Shown here in pieces: positions 18,928-29,683 of a stretch of DNA of 64,000 bases. The stretch covers positions 1 through 64,000 of the forward strand of contig CABJEP010000015.1 in the NCBI GenBank assembly GCA_902364645.1. The letters are read 5' to 3'. Source of the DNA: Coriobacteriaceae bacterium. GTDB lineage: Bacteria > Actinomycetota > Coriobacteriia > Coriobacteriales > Coriobacteriaceae. The number at the start of each line of letters is the position of its first letter. Within the stretch, counting starts at the first letter, position 1. A model generated the notes under the pieces. The model was not told the DNA's origin and made no database searches. It saw only the letters and a program-made list of their open reading frames with translations. A program made the translations under genes and the position numbers.

Positions 18928-19965
18928 CTAGAGGCCGCCGTCCCAGTGTCGAATCACGAATTCTCGCAGGTCGTTCTGCCGCTTTTGGAACGCTTCGCTT
19001 CGGTCGCACTTGAGGCCCATAGCGAGCGCAATGGCGTTCATCGCCCGGTGCAATTGCAGCTGATGGGCAAACTGAGTCCCGGTGAGGACGATCATCCTAA
19101 AGCCCAGCGCGCTCAGTACGGTCATACGCTCCGCATCCGACGCGCTGCGCTGTTTATCAAGATGGCCCGAACCGTTGTATTCAATCCCCGTACCGCTCGC
19201 AGGCGCATATACGTCGATCTCGAAATACCCGGCCTTTGCGAGATACTTTAACTCGCTGGGAACATCGACCCGATGGTTGAGCTCAACCTTGGCGTATCCC
19301 AGCCCTCCCTGGGAACGTTTTGCTACGACCATGATTGCGGTGGCCGTCTCCATGGGCGACCGCGCGCCATCGTGCACGCGCTTGAGCACGGCGGCCGCGC
19401 GTATGGCCCCCTGACGAGATCGGTTCTCATTGCAATAGGCAATCAAGTCGGCAACGGTATACCTCTGCCCCATCTCGATATAATCGCCTGTCGACAGATG
19501 ATTCAAATGGTATCGGGCGCAGATTTCGTAGCCATATTCCAACTGCTCGGGCTCACTCATCCACGAACCCGCCTGGACAAAGCACATGGCCTCATCAACC
19601 ACCAGAAGGCCCTCTGCCACCTCGATAAGATGGCCTGGAGGTACCGGTGCTCCAAACACATGGCACCTAAATCCAGCCGGCGTCGAGCGCTCAAAATCGA
19701 AGTTGACGAGCGTGTCGATATGATCGAGCTCTTCTCGTGGAATACCAAGCGAAACCAGATAGTCGGTAACGATCCCAACTGCCGTTGAAGCCCTCAGCCC
19801 CTTGGCATCGAGCCCCAATTTGGGCAGGCTCGCAGTCGGCTCCGCCTCGCCAGCAAGCGAGTCCTCATCGTATAGGCTGCTTGCTCGCGAGAGCGGCTCG
19901 AACGGGCGCGCCACGTTGTGGTACAGCCAGGCAGTCTTATGGGACAGGACGATCGGCAGGTCCAT
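18928..19965 (-). CDS. Hypothetical protein with a DUF559/PD-(D/E)XK-like C-terminal domain
   Basis: Encodes 345 residues with no signal peptide or membrane segment. The middle (about 95-135, FRCHVFGAPVPPGHLIEV...EGLLVVDEAMCFVQ) resembles the AbiEi-type region found before a nuclease fold. The C-terminal part (200-300) follows the order of DUF559 Vsr-like folds: Glu206, the strand EIDVYAP with Asp251, Glu262 in GIEYNGSGHLD, then an arginine helix and GFRMIVLTGTQ. Activity is unknown, and the family may contain inactive members. The start ATG has GGAGGG four bases upstream. The gene is alone between two family B repeats. Domain assignment is inference from pattern. Confidence 0.6.
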   Translation of the reverse strand: MDLPIVLSHKTAWLYHNVARPFEPLSRASSLYDEDSLAGEAEPTASLPKLGLDAKGLRASTAVGIVTDYLVSLGIPREELDHIDTLVNFDFERSTPAGFRCHVFGAPVPPGHLIEVAEGLLVVDEAMCFVQAGSWMSEPEQLEYGYEICARYHLNHLSTGDYIEMGQRYTVADLIAYCNENRSRQGAIRAAAVLKRVHDGARSPMETATAIMVVAKRSQGGLGYAKVELNHRVDVPSELKYLAKAGYFEIDVYAPASGTGIEYNGSGHLDKQRSASDAERMTVLSALGFRMIVLTGTQFAHQLQLHRAMNAIALAMGLKCDRSEAFQKRQNDLREFVIRHWDGGL

Positions 19966-20064
19966 GAGCCCTCCAATGGAGTCGGATAACCAACCTTATT
20001 CCCCTGCCCACGGGTCCGCACACCTTCGTGCACAAGAAAGCGATTCCACCCGATCGAGTGGCAG

Positions 20065-20131
20065 AAAAACCATCACAACATTCGATGCTTTTCCCGTTTT
20101 TGGCAAAAAACGTCGAATGTTGTGATGGTTT
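20065..20131. repeat. Palindromic repeat family B, copy 3
   Basis: AAAACCATCACAACATTCGA and its complement form 20-bp arms around the same centre (GCTTTTCCCG) as copy 2. It lies about 100 bp upstream of the start of the hypothetical nuclease-fold gene. Confidence 0.93.
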
Positions 20132-20210
20132 GAGGCGAGGTGAGAGGCACGGAGGGGTCAAAGCATCGTGCTTGGAGCGTGACTTTTTCGCCCCGCCGCC
20201 AACACAAACC

Positions 20211-20241
20211 TTGACTCTACAATCGTTGTAGGGTTTTCACT
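20211..20241 (+). promoter_or_regulatory. MerR-type promoter and operator of the MATE gene
   Basis: TTGACT (20211-20216) and TTCACT (20236-20241) are 19 bp apart, the over-long spacing that MerR-family activators correct. The spacer holds the dyad CTACAA-TCG-TTGTAG (20217-20231). A MerR regulator is encoded two genes downstream, so it is the obvious candidate activator. Confidence 0.75.
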
Positions 20242-20281
20242 ACACTGGTACGTAAACAGACCAAGCCAGAAAGCCCCGCCC

Positions 20282-21628
20282 ATGGAACACGACCTCACAC
20301 GCGGCAATGTCCTCAAGACCATCGCGGTCTTTGCCCTGCCCTATATGCTCTCGTACTTTTTGCAGATGCTCTACGGCATGGCCGACCTGTACATGATGGG
20401 GCAGTTTAGCGGCGCCGCCGGCATCACCGCCGTGGGCAATGGCGCGCAGACGCTCTATATCATAACCGTGACGCTCGTGGGTCTGGCCATGGGAACGACG
20501 GTCATCGTCGGCCACGCCGTGGGCTCGCGCCGCTTCGATCGCGCCGAGACTGCCATCGGCAACACCATCACGCTCTTTATGGGTGTCTCGGTGGTACTGG
20601 CCGCTGTCCTGCTCGCGCTTTGCCCGCAGATCGTGGCGCTCATTGGCACTCCCGCCGAAGCCGTCGAAGGCACTGCCGCCTACCTGCGTATCTGCTTTAT
20701 CGGCATTCCCTTTATCGCCGCGTACAACATTCTTTCGGCCATCTTTCGCGGCCTGGGCGATTCGCGCTCGCCCATGTACGTGATTGGCGTGGCATGCATC
20801 ATCAACATCGCGCTCGATTTTCTGTTTATCGGCCACATGGGGCTCGGCCCCGTGGGCGCGGCGCTCGGCACGGTGACCGCGCAGACGGCCAGCGTTGCCC
20901 TCGCGCTCGTGTGGCTCAAGAGCCGCCGCACGAACATCCACGTTAAGCGCAGCGACCTGCGCCCCCAGCCCGAGGTGCTCGGTAGCATTCTTAAGATCGG
21001 CGTGCCCGTGGCCGTGCAGGACGGCTGCATCCAGGTGGCGTTTATGTTCATCACCGTCATCGCCAACCACCGCGGTCTGGTCGACGCCGCCGCCGTGGGC
21101 CTGGTCGAAAAGATGATCAGCTTTTTGTTCATTGTGCCGAGTTCCATGGGCGCTACCGTCAGCGCGCTCACGGCGCAAAATGCCGGCGCGGGCAAGGGCG
21201 ATCGCGCGCGTCAGGTACTCAAGGACGCCATGACCATCTCGGTGGTGTACGGCTGCCTGATCACGGTGCTGATGTGGCTGGTGGCGCCGGCGTTTATCGG
21301 CTTTTTTGCCAAGGACCCCGCGGTGGTCGCCGCCGGTACTGGCTATATGCACAGTTATATTTTCGACGCGATTTTTGCCGGCATCCACATTTGCTTTAGC
21401 GGCTTTTTCGCTGCATACGGCAAGAGCTACATCGGCTTTGCGCACAACGTGCTGGCCGTGGCGCTCATTCGCGTGCCCGGTGCATGGCTGCTGTCGAACG
21501 CCTATTCCGATACGTTGTTTCCCATGGGCATTGCCTCGCCGTGCGGGTCCATTCTGTCGGCGGTCATCTGTGTGATTGCATTTACCGTGCTCAACCGGCG
21601 CGGGGCTTTTGACAAGCTGATGGCGTAG
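20282..21628 (+). CDS. MATE family efflux transporter
   Basis: Encodes 448 residues with twelve hydrophobic segments in two similar halves, the fold of multidrug and toxic compound extrusion antiporters in the cytoplasmic membrane. Typical stretches are YFLQMLYGMADLYMMG in helix 1-2 and the matching VPVAVQDGCIQVAFMFI in helix 7. The ribosome binding site is weak (CAGAAAG), which fits expression driven mainly by the activator at its promoter. The MerR gene follows 54 bp later in the same direction. Substrate unknown; cationic drugs or dyes are usual for the family. Confidence 0.92.
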   Translation: MEHDLTRGNVLKTIAVFALPYMLSYFLQMLYGMADLYMMGQFSGAAGITAVGNGAQTLYIITVTLVGLAMGTTVIVGHAVGSRRFDRAETAIGNTITLFMGVSVVLAAVLLALCPQIVALIGTPAEAVEGTAAYLRICFIGIPFIAAYNILSAIFRGLGDSRSPMYVIGVACIINIALDFLFIGHMGLGPVGAALGTVTAQTASVALALVWLKSRRTNIHVKRSDLRPQPEVLGSILKIGVPVAVQDGCIQVAFMFITVIANHRGLVDAAAVGLVEKMISFLFIVPSSMGATVSALTAQNAGAGKGDRARQVLKDAMTISVVYGCLITVLMWLVAPAFIGFFAKDPAVVAAGTGYMHSYIFDAIFAGIHICFSGFFAAYGKSYIGFAHNVLAVALIRVPGAWLLSNAYSDTLFPMGIASPCGSILSAVICVIAFTVLNRRGAFDKLMA

Positions 21629-21682
21629 CGGGGCAACGCGAGCCCGGCGCCCCTCCCCGGCTCTATTGAAAGGAGCGTTCCT

Positions 21683-22531
21683 ATGGCCGACTCGCCAACT
21701 GAACATACCGAGGGCCTGCTCCGCATTGGCGAGGTGGCGCGCCTGTTTAACCTGAGCGTGGGCACGTTGCGCCATTACGAGCAGATGGGCCTACTGGACC
21801 CGGCGCACATCGATCCGGCGAGTGGGTACCGCTACTACGGATCGCGGCAGCTCTCCACCCTCAACACCATCAGCCACCTGCGTGTTCTGGACCTGCCGCT
21901 GGCACAGATCCGCGAGTTTGTGACCACGCGCGATGTGGACCTCATGCAGCGGCAGCTGGCTCAGCAGCAGGAACTCATCGAGCGCAAGCACCGCGAGCTG
22001 GAGCGCGTATCGCGCAAGATCGACAACCGGCTTGCTCTGCTACACGATGCCTTGAGCACCGAGCTCGATACCATCCGCGAAATCGATGCGCCCGAGCTTC
22101 GCTGCGCCGTGTTGCGCGAACGCGTCAACCCTACCGACGCCTATGCGCTGGAGTGGCAGATTCGTCAACTGCAGAAGGGCCAGCACGAGACCTTTGTCTT
22201 TCTGGGCAACTTGGGCGTCGGGATTGGCGCCGAGCGCCTCGCCGCCGGCGACTTTGATGGCTACGACGAGGTCTTCCTGCTGCTCGATGACACCGATGAT
22301 TACGTGGGCGACGTCGAGGTGCGGCCCGCCGCGCGCTGTCTGACCATAAGCTTCCGCGGTACACATGGGCAAGCAGCCCCACGCTACGAGCAGCTGCTCG
22401 GCTATATGTGCGAGCACGGCCTGACCCCCGCCGGTCCCTCACGCGAGATCGCCCTTATCGATGACATCATCAGCGACGATCCAGAGACCTACGTGACGCA
22501 GATCACGGTGCCCGTTTCCCCAGCAAAGTAA
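21683..22531 (+). CDS. MerR family transcriptional regulator with GyrI-like effector domain
   Basis: Encodes 282 residues. The winged helix (about 12-80) contains RIGEVARLFNLSVGTLRHYEQMG. A coiled coil follows (about 85-125, QQELIERKHRELERVSRK). The C-terminal domain (about 125-282) matches the GyrI/BmrR effector-binding fold that takes hydrophobic cations. Such proteins untwist a 19-bp-spacer promoter when a drug binds. It lies in one transcription unit with the MATE pump, so the pair is probably a self-activating drug response circuit. The start ATG has AAAGGAG in front. Confidence 0.9.
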   Translation: MADSPTEHTEGLLRIGEVARLFNLSVGTLRHYEQMGLLDPAHIDPASGYRYYGSRQLSTLNTISHLRVLDLPLAQIREFVTTRDVDLMQRQLAQQQELIERKHRELERVSRKIDNRLALLHDALSTELDTIREIDAPELRCAVLRERVNPTDAYALEWQIRQLQKGQHETFVFLGNLGVGIGAERLAAGDFDGYDEVFLLLDDTDDYVGDVEVRPAARCLTISFRGTHGQAAPRYEQLLGYMCEHGLTPAGPSREIALIDDIISDDPETYVTQITVPVSPAK

Positions 22532-22569
22532 GAACCGCCCCGAAGGCATCGTGCTTCCGGGCGGTTCTT
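22531..22569. terminator. Bidirectional terminator between merR and ligA
   Basis: AGAACCGCCC (22531-22540) pairs with GGGCGGTTCT (22559-22568), extended inside by GAAG/CTTC pairing. It overlaps the merR stop codon and lies 20 bp past the ligA stop, so it can serve both convergent genes. Confidence 0.85.
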
Positions 22570-22588
22570 CAATTTGGCTATCGATGCC

Positions 22589-24865
<2,277 letters not shown>

Positions 24866-24995
24866 TCACCATGGCGCCGAATAACCCTTTCGAACCGCAT
24901 CGAATCGGCAGCCGCCAGACCGGAGTGGATCGCGCGATCAACTCATATCCGTGCCATTTCTAAATGATCCGTTTCCACGTCCCCAACGGATCAAT

Positions 24996-25037
24996 AAGAA
25001 AAGAGGGGCCGTCCCGCGCTGGCGGAACAGCCCCTCT
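24996..25037 (-). terminator. Terminator of htrA
   Basis: AGAGGGGC (25002-25009) pairs with GCCCCTCT (25030-25037), and inner bases extend the stem. A TTTTCTTATT run follows on the minus strand. It lies 27 bp past the htrA stop. Confidence 0.88.
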
Positions 25038-25063
25038 AGCTTCGATATGTGCGATACAGCTCG

Positions 25064-26533
25064 TTAGAAACCCTGACCGTAGCCTTGACCCTGGCCCTGG
25101 CCCTGCTGTCCAAGCAGCTCCTCCAGATACTGGCGCAGCTGCTCGTCAGTAATGCCACCGTTGCCGGTGTCAGTCGCGCTGTCGTCCTGCTGCTGGTTCT
25201 GCAGCTTCTCATCGGAGCCCAGCTCGACGGTGACCTTCTTCTCTTCCTTGCCGCGCATGAGCGTAATCTCGACCTTCTCGCCCACCTCGTGGCTGCGCAG
25301 CGCGATGATCAGGCCGTCGGCGCTCGTGATCTCGTCGTCGCCCAGCTTGGTAATGACATCGCCCTCCTGGATACCGGCCTTAGCGGCGGGGCCGTCCTCG
25401 ACAACGCTTGCCACATAGGCACCGCTATCGGTGCTCAGCTTGTTGGTGCGGGCATTGAGCGCGTTGACGCTCGAAAGCGTGGCGCCCAGGTACGGATGAA
25501 CCGGCGTCTTGCCGTCAATAATCTGGTCGGCAATGTTCTTGGCGTAGTTAACGGGAATGGCAAAGCCCACGCCCGAGCTGGAGCCCGAGTAGCTCTCGAT
25601 GAGCGAGTTGATACCCACGAGCTCGCCGTTGTCGTTAACGAGCGCGCCACCGGAGTTGCCCGGGTTGATGGCGGCATCGGTCTGAATCATGTTGGCATAG
25701 ATGGTGTTACCGTTGGTAGAGCTCATGGCTGTTGAGCGATACAGCGCCGACACGATACCCGTGGAGACAGATTGCTCGTTGCCGAACGGCGAGCCAATCG
25801 CCATGACCCACTCGCCCACGTTGAGCTTGGAGGAGTCGCCGATCTCGATCGGCGTGAGCTTAGAGGCGTCGGCGTCCTTGAGCTTGATGACGGCCAGGTC
25901 GCTCGAAGCATCGTTGCCCACGAACTCGGCCTCGTAGGTGGTGCCGTCGTCCATGGTCACCACGTACTGGTCATAGCCATCGACCACGTGGTTGTTGGTG
26001 AGGATGTGACCCTCGGTATCGAGCACCACGCCCGAGCCGACGCTGCCCGAGCTGTCCGACTCGTCGGCAGACTGCGAAAGCGAGCCATTCTGGCCGCCGC
26101 TCGAAGTGGCGGTGATGGAAACGACGGAGGGCAACGCCTTGGCAGAAACGGCCTCGGGCAGCGTGGTGTCCTCGGAGTCGATCGTGATCTTTTGCGTCGA
26201 TGAACCCGAAGCACCCGCCGTCACGGCATTCTTTCCGCCGCCAATGTTGAGCGTGCCGCTCATAATGAGCGCAATGACCAGCAGGGCGCCGCAGGCACAG
26301 CCGGCAAGCGCCGTAATAAAGATCGGCAGCTTTTTGGTCTTAGTCTTGACCACTGTGTGCTTGTTTACAACCTGCTGGCTGCCCAGCGGCTTTCCGGTCT
26401 GCGTGTCGTAGGCCTGCACGTAAGGAATGTTGCTGCCATCGGCAGGCGTCGACTCTACCTGCACACGCGGCTGCTGTTGGGTCTCGCCGGCGTTGCCCGC
26501 ATCCTGGGGACGCTGGGAATCGTACTCGCTCAT
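25064..26533 (-). CDS. HtrA/DegP-like serine protease with PDZ domain
   Basis: Encodes 489 residues: a membrane-anchored quality-control protease that removes misfolded exported proteins. A cytosolic disordered N-terminus (1-65) comes before one membrane helix (about 69-93) and an extracellular S1C protease domain with the triad His182 (TNNHVVD), Asp212 (SSDLAVIKL) and Ser294 (NPGNSGGALV). A PDZ domain (about 370-455, VEDGPAAKAGIQEGDVI) follows. The tail is odd: GITDEQLRQYLEELLG and then Gly-Gln repeats ending YGQGF. The start ATG has AAAGGA upstream; an in-frame upstream start was rejected. A serine/glycine-rich stretch (about 145-168) lies inside the protease domain. Confidence 0.93.
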   Translation of the reverse strand: MSEYDSQRPQDAGNAGETQQQPRVQVESTPADGSNIPYVQAYDTQTGKPLGSQQVVNKHTVVKTKTKKLPIFITALAGCACGALLVIALIMSGTLNIGGGKNAVTAGASGSSTQKITIDSEDTTLPEAVSAKALPSVVSITATSSGGQNGSLSQSADESDSSGSVGSGVVLDTEGHILTNNHVVDGYDQYVVTMDDGTTYEAEFVGNDASSDLAVIKLKDADASKLTPIEIGDSSKLNVGEWVMAIGSPFGNEQSVSTGIVSALYRSTAMSSTNGNTIYANMIQTDAAINPGNSGGALVNDNGELVGINSLIESYSGSSSGVGFAIPVNYAKNIADQIIDGKTPVHPYLGATLSSVNALNARTNKLSTDSGAYVASVVEDGPAAKAGIQEGDVITKLGDDEITSADGLIIALRSHEVGEKVEITLMRGKEEKKVTVELGSDEKLQNQQQDDSATDTGNGGITDEQLRQYLEELLGQQGQGQGQGYGQGF

Positions 26534-26562
26534 AGCTGCGATCCTTTCGTCAAATAACCAAA

Positions 26563-26586
26563 GGCCCGCCAAACATGTGGCGGGCC
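26563..26586 (-). terminator. Terminator-like hairpin before htrA
   Basis: GGCCCGCCA pairs perfectly with TGGCGGGCC around six bases, with a broken T run on the minus strand. It lies 120 bp past the three-gene secreted-protein unit and 30 bp before htrA, so it could end that unit or sit in the htrA leader. Confidence 0.6.
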
Positions 26587-26705
26587 ATCATTGTTCACGT
26601 TGAGTTGTACCCCAAGCTGGGCAGTCCCGAGCACTAGATGCCAAGATTTCAGCTTTGCTTAAGTAATGACATGCTTATAGGCCAATTCGTTTTATGCCGT
26701 CATGT

Positions 26706-27290
26706 CTATTCGATATAACAGTCGATAGCAAAGCTATATGTTGAATCGTTAATGAAGTCCGTAATCGTCGCGCCCATGCCTGATCCGCACGTCCACTTAT
26801 CCTTCTCCGCGTCGTATGGCGTTGGCCCCCACCCCGTTTCATATGATGCTTCGCCTTCTGCGAAGTAGTTCATCACATATTTATCTTTCTGCATGAGCGC
26901 ATACCAAGCGTTTGCATACATCACAAGCGGATCGATTTGGACTATCGAGTACTTTCCGGAACGAATCTCAATTTCTGTTTTATCGTTATAATAAGCGACT
27001 GTGAGCTCAATCTTGGCAAGCAGCGGCAACGTTTCATCTGATTCCCTCTGGATTGTTATGACATCACCGGCCATAGCGTCGGCAGACACAGTTTTGCTCT
27101 CTGGCGTGAAAATAGTCTCTCTGCTTCTTGTTCGCGTTTTTTCATTGCCATTTTCATCTCTGACCACCGTGTCGACCACGAGCGTCAATCGCTTCTGAGC
27201 GTCCGGCAACTCCACGGCTTCTGCCATCCCGGCTCGCATCAAAATAGGAGCCCCCGCCATCAGACCTAAGAACTGCTTTCTATCAATCAT
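26706..27290 (-). CDS. Hypothetical exported protein
   Basis: Encodes 194 residues. The N-terminus (MIDRKQFLGLMAGAPILM) is a short hydrophobic signal-like segment, so the protein is probably secreted or membrane-tethered. The remainder is mostly beta-strand-like with a Tyr/Trp-rich C-terminal half (NAWYALMQKDKYVMNYF, TGWGPTPYDAEKDKW) and one cysteine near each of 170 and 190. No family was recognised. It is the last gene of a three-gene, AT-rich minus-strand unit, three bases after the stop of the membrane protein gene, so it is likely to act with the peptidase-like protein encoded first. Confidence 0.7.
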   Translation of the reverse strand: MIDRKQFLGLMAGAPILMRAGMAEAVELPDAQKRLTLVVDTVVRDENGNEKTRTRSRETIFTPESKTVSADAMAGDVITIQRESDETLPLLAKIELTVAYYNDKTEIEIRSGKYSIVQIDPLVMYANAWYALMQKDKYVMNYFAEGEASYETGWGPTPYDAEKDKWTCGSGMGATITDFINDSTYSFAIDCYIE

Positions 27291-27293
27291 TCT

Positions 27294-27650
27294 TCATTCC
27301 CCTTGTCTACTTGATTTGACTTTCTCAGCTGAATGGGGATACAGAACAGTCCCGTCAAGTTCCTTATCTTCCACAAAAACTAGAATCCATTTATCACCTG
27401 CTTTCAACCCTGAGACATATCCGGAACTTGACTTACGGCGCATATCGATTCTCTTACGGCAACCACTTGGCATAAGCGCCTCAAATTGCCCGTTATGAAC
27501 ATCCGATAGAGCGCGCACCTCGACTGCAACAACCGTGTCGTTTTCTCCCCCATTAGTCGCCCTTAACAGAAAGAAGCTCGCTGCGGTGAGCAAAGCAAAG
27601 GAAAGCACCAATAGGAGCATTGCCCTTCGAATGAACTTGTCGCCGTTCAC
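27294..27650 (-). CDS. Small hypothetical membrane-anchored protein
   Basis: Encodes about 118 residues: one N-terminal membrane helix (MLLLVLSFALLTAASFFLL, about 11-29) and a small extracellular basic domain. A TTG and a GTG compete as start; the GTG at 27650 lies just after the stop of the upstream gene and gives a normal N-terminus (VNGDKFIRR). AAGGG sits 12 bases before it, so translation may restart there. No family was recognised. The soluble part (VVAVEVRALSDVHNGQFEAL...KAGDKWILVFVED) could be a small beta barrel. It sits between the peptidase-like gene and the exported hypothetical. Confidence 0.65.
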   Translation of the reverse strand: MNGDKFIRRAMLLLVLSFALLTAASFFLLRATNGGENDTVVAVEVRALSDVHNGQFEALMPSGCRKRIDMRRKSSSGYVSGLKAGDKWILVFVEDKELDGTVLYPHSAEKVKSSRQGE

Positions 27651-27658
27651 GAGTACAA

Positions 27659-28786
27659 TCAACCCTTGCAATATGTGCCATCGTGAGACGTGTAAATTGA
27701 TACGTCATATGGAAGAAACTGTAGCTGGTTTGTCCATCCATTCCAAACAACAAGCAGGTACTTCTTGGCATTCGAGTATGTGTTATGCATTGCCACGTAG
27801 CCCACAACTGCCATTGCGTGCCCGCTGCCATTTGACCGGAGCCTTCCAGAGAAAATACTCAGATTCCCCGAGTCGGTATTCACCCTAAAGGAATCCCATG
27901 ACGGATACCAAACGAATGACGTCTCAAGCTCCTTGCCTCGTCTTGCACAAAACTCCTTTAAGGCCGGAGCGGGTTTGTCAGGAGAAGTCTTGCCTTGAGT
28001 AAAGTACAGACCAGTCGCTTGATCATATTTCTTTTCTTCTTCTTCCCATGTCCCCGACAGCCTCCAAAGCTCCGAGTATAAATCGGACAATTTAAGGCGG
28101 TTCAAAGTCACATAGTGACTGCTAACTGCAAACATTGCCGAAACAGCGCAAGCATAAGTCCCCGTTTCTTTGATAACTTCTGTTTGCGTTGGCGTTATTA
28201 TTCCCGAAACCGTTTTGCTCGCATCAACAACATATCCCTGTTTATACAAATCCTTGGCAGATACAAAAACGTCATCGAAATGTTCCGGCGATCCGCTGCG
28301 ATTGCCTCCCGAGGACAATTTATTTGGTACTTTTTTTCCACTTGCGTCTAAAACAATGTTTTTATCTAAGTCGGCAACGCCAACAGTTAGCTCGTCAATC
28401 TTTAACGCAACGACGTTATCCGAGGATGCGAGGAGTGCAATTTCTTCGCTTGCACTCTCGATAGGTAAAAGAGCGTTCGGAGCCAAGCAGTATTCGCTGA
28501 TCCACCAAGATCGCTCTGAATCAAATACGACGTAGCCATAGTTAACGTCATCCCGCTTCGCACGAACGATATACCCGATTGATTCCCCATCGGAATTCAC
28601 CATTTTTACTGGGTCACAAGCGGTCACCGGCTCATCCGATACATCATCAAAGAAAGCCTGCGCTTGCTCCACAGCTATTTGCGGTGTGACACGGACCAAG
28701 TCGTCGTCTCCAAAAACCAACCTTGGAGACATCAGGGCGGCAAGCAACACTATGAATCCGACAATCACCTTTCTCGAATAACGCAT
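27659..28786 (-). CDS. Secreted papain-fold cysteine peptidase-like protein (C39/C10-like)
   Basis: Encodes 375 residues. A signal peptide (1-26) leads into a pro-region (about 30-190) with the A...AQAFFDDV and GYVVFDSERSWWISEY pattern seen in Spi-type propeptides of streptopain relatives. The catalytic part (about 200-375) has candidates in the right order: Cys213 in TYACAVSAM, His323 in SGHAMAVVGY and Asn349 in VVWNGW. The glutamine that usually precedes the cysteine is not obvious. The start ATG has GGAGG five bases upstream. It heads a three-gene, AT-rich unit. Substrate unknown; activity is inferred from residue order only. Confidence 0.72.
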   Translation of the reverse strand: MRYSRKVIVGFIVLLAALMSPRLVFGDDDLVRVTPQIAVEQAQAFFDDVSDEPVTACDPVKMVNSDGESIGYIVRAKRDDVNYGYVVFDSERSWWISEYCLAPNALLPIESASEEIALLASSDNVVALKIDELTVGVADLDKNIVLDASGKKVPNKLSSGGNRSGSPEHFDDVFVSAKDLYKQGYVVDASKTVSGIITPTQTEVIKETGTYACAVSAMFAVSSHYVTLNRLKLSDLYSELWRLSGTWEEEEKKYDQATGLYFTQGKTSPDKPAPALKEFCARRGKELETSFVWYPSWDSFRVNTDSGNLSIFSGRLRSNGSGHAMAVVGYVAMHNTYSNAKKYLLVVWNGWTNQLQFLPYDVSIYTSHDGTYCKG

Positions 28787-28917
28787 TTCTTCCTCCATCC
28801 GTGTAGTAGGGAGATACGGTAACTAGATGATATTTGCTAGATAGTGTTATACGTTTGATATTGTTTTTACTGACACACTTTTAATCGGTGAAAGGTCTTC
28901 TTTTCGCCCTAAACGAG

Positions 28918-28947
28918 AAAAGGGTACTGGTGAAATCTCCGGTACCC
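28918..28947 (-). terminator. Terminator of the glnA-regulator unit
   Basis: GGGTACTGG (28922-28930) pairs with CCGGTACCC (28939-28947, one G-T pair), followed by TTTTCTCGTTT on the minus strand. It lies 24 bp past the stop of the regulator gene. Confidence 0.85.
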
Positions 28948-28970
28948 TCACATTGCCCTCTATTTACTTG

Positions 28971-29633
28971 CTAGTCCTTAAACAGATAGCCCACGCCGCG
29001 GACGGTGGTGATGTGTGCCGCGATCTGCGGGCCCACCTTGGAGCGGATGCGTCGAATGTGCACGTCGACGGTGCGCGTGCCGCCGCAGTACTCAAAGCCC
29101 CACACGCGGTGCAGCAGCACCTCGCGGCTGTAGGCGCGGTTGGGGTGCGTCGCCAAAAAGCTCAGCAGCGAGTACTCCATCAGCGTCAGGTCGATGGGCT
29201 CGTTATCGAGCGTCACCTGGTAGGTAGCCAGGTTGATCTCGAGGTTATCGATGTTGAGCACATCGTCGGCGGTGACGGTCTCCTCCTCGCCCATCAGGCG
29301 CTGCGCGCGAGCCTTGAGCTCGTTGGGCGTCGCCGTGGGGCACACAAAGTCGGCATGCGCGTGATTGGGCAGGCGCAGGGTACCGAGTGCCTCGTCGTCA
29401 ACGATCACCAGCATGGGGACACCGCCGCGATCGTCAAGCCACTTGGCAATCTGATCGATGCGGTCGCTGCGGATGCCATCGGAATCGAGGATCAGCAGGT
29501 CGAAGTCGTGCGCCGCAGTCGGCGAATCGGGTGTGGCAAGGCTCACCTCGACACCCAGGGTGGTCGTCAAGCTGCGGGCAAACTCGTGGAAGCGCGTCGT
29601 GCGCGCCATGAACAGGGCACTCTTTTCGGACAT
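28971..29633 (-). CDS. Atypical OmpR-family response regulator, GlnR-like
   Basis: Encodes 220 residues: a receiver-like domain (about 1-110) and a winged-helix DNA-binding domain (about 125-220; LTLMEYSLLSFLATHPNRAYSREVLL, TVDVHIRRIRSKVG, TVRGVGYLF). The receiver keeps an aspartate in LLILDSDG but lacks the acidic pair after strand 1 and the usual lysine in strand 5, the pattern of GlnR-type regulators that work without a kinase. No kinase gene is adjacent. It lies 50 bp behind the glutamine synthetase gene, so it probably controls nitrogen genes including that operon. The start ATG after GGAGG was chosen over a longer frame that would run into glnA. Confidence 0.85.
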   Translation of the reverse strand: MSEKSALFMARTTRFHEFARSLTTTLGVEVSLATPDSPTAAHDFDLLILDSDGIRSDRIDQIAKWLDDRGGVPMLVIVDDEALGTLRLPNHAHADFVCPTATPNELKARAQRLMGEEETVTADDVLNIDNLEINLATYQVTLDNEPIDLTLMEYSLLSFLATHPNRAYSREVLLHRVWGFEYCGGTRTVDVHIRRIRSKVGPQIAAHITTVRGVGYLFKD

Positions 29634-29683
29634 ATCGGCCTCCAAAGAAATGAGCTCAATCGTACTGGAACAAGCCAGCGCGA

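Noticed and set aside
20240..21775. 511-codon minus-strand frame opposite the MATE gene
   Set aside because: The MATE frame has clear family motifs, twelve hydrophobic segments and a promoter; the opposite frame is a His/Ala/Arg-rich shadow.
24964..25000. Hairpin GATCCGTT...AACGGATC upstream of the htrA terminator
   Set aside because: It is short and lies between two convergent-side terminators of ligA and htrA; no role beyond random complementarity can be supported.
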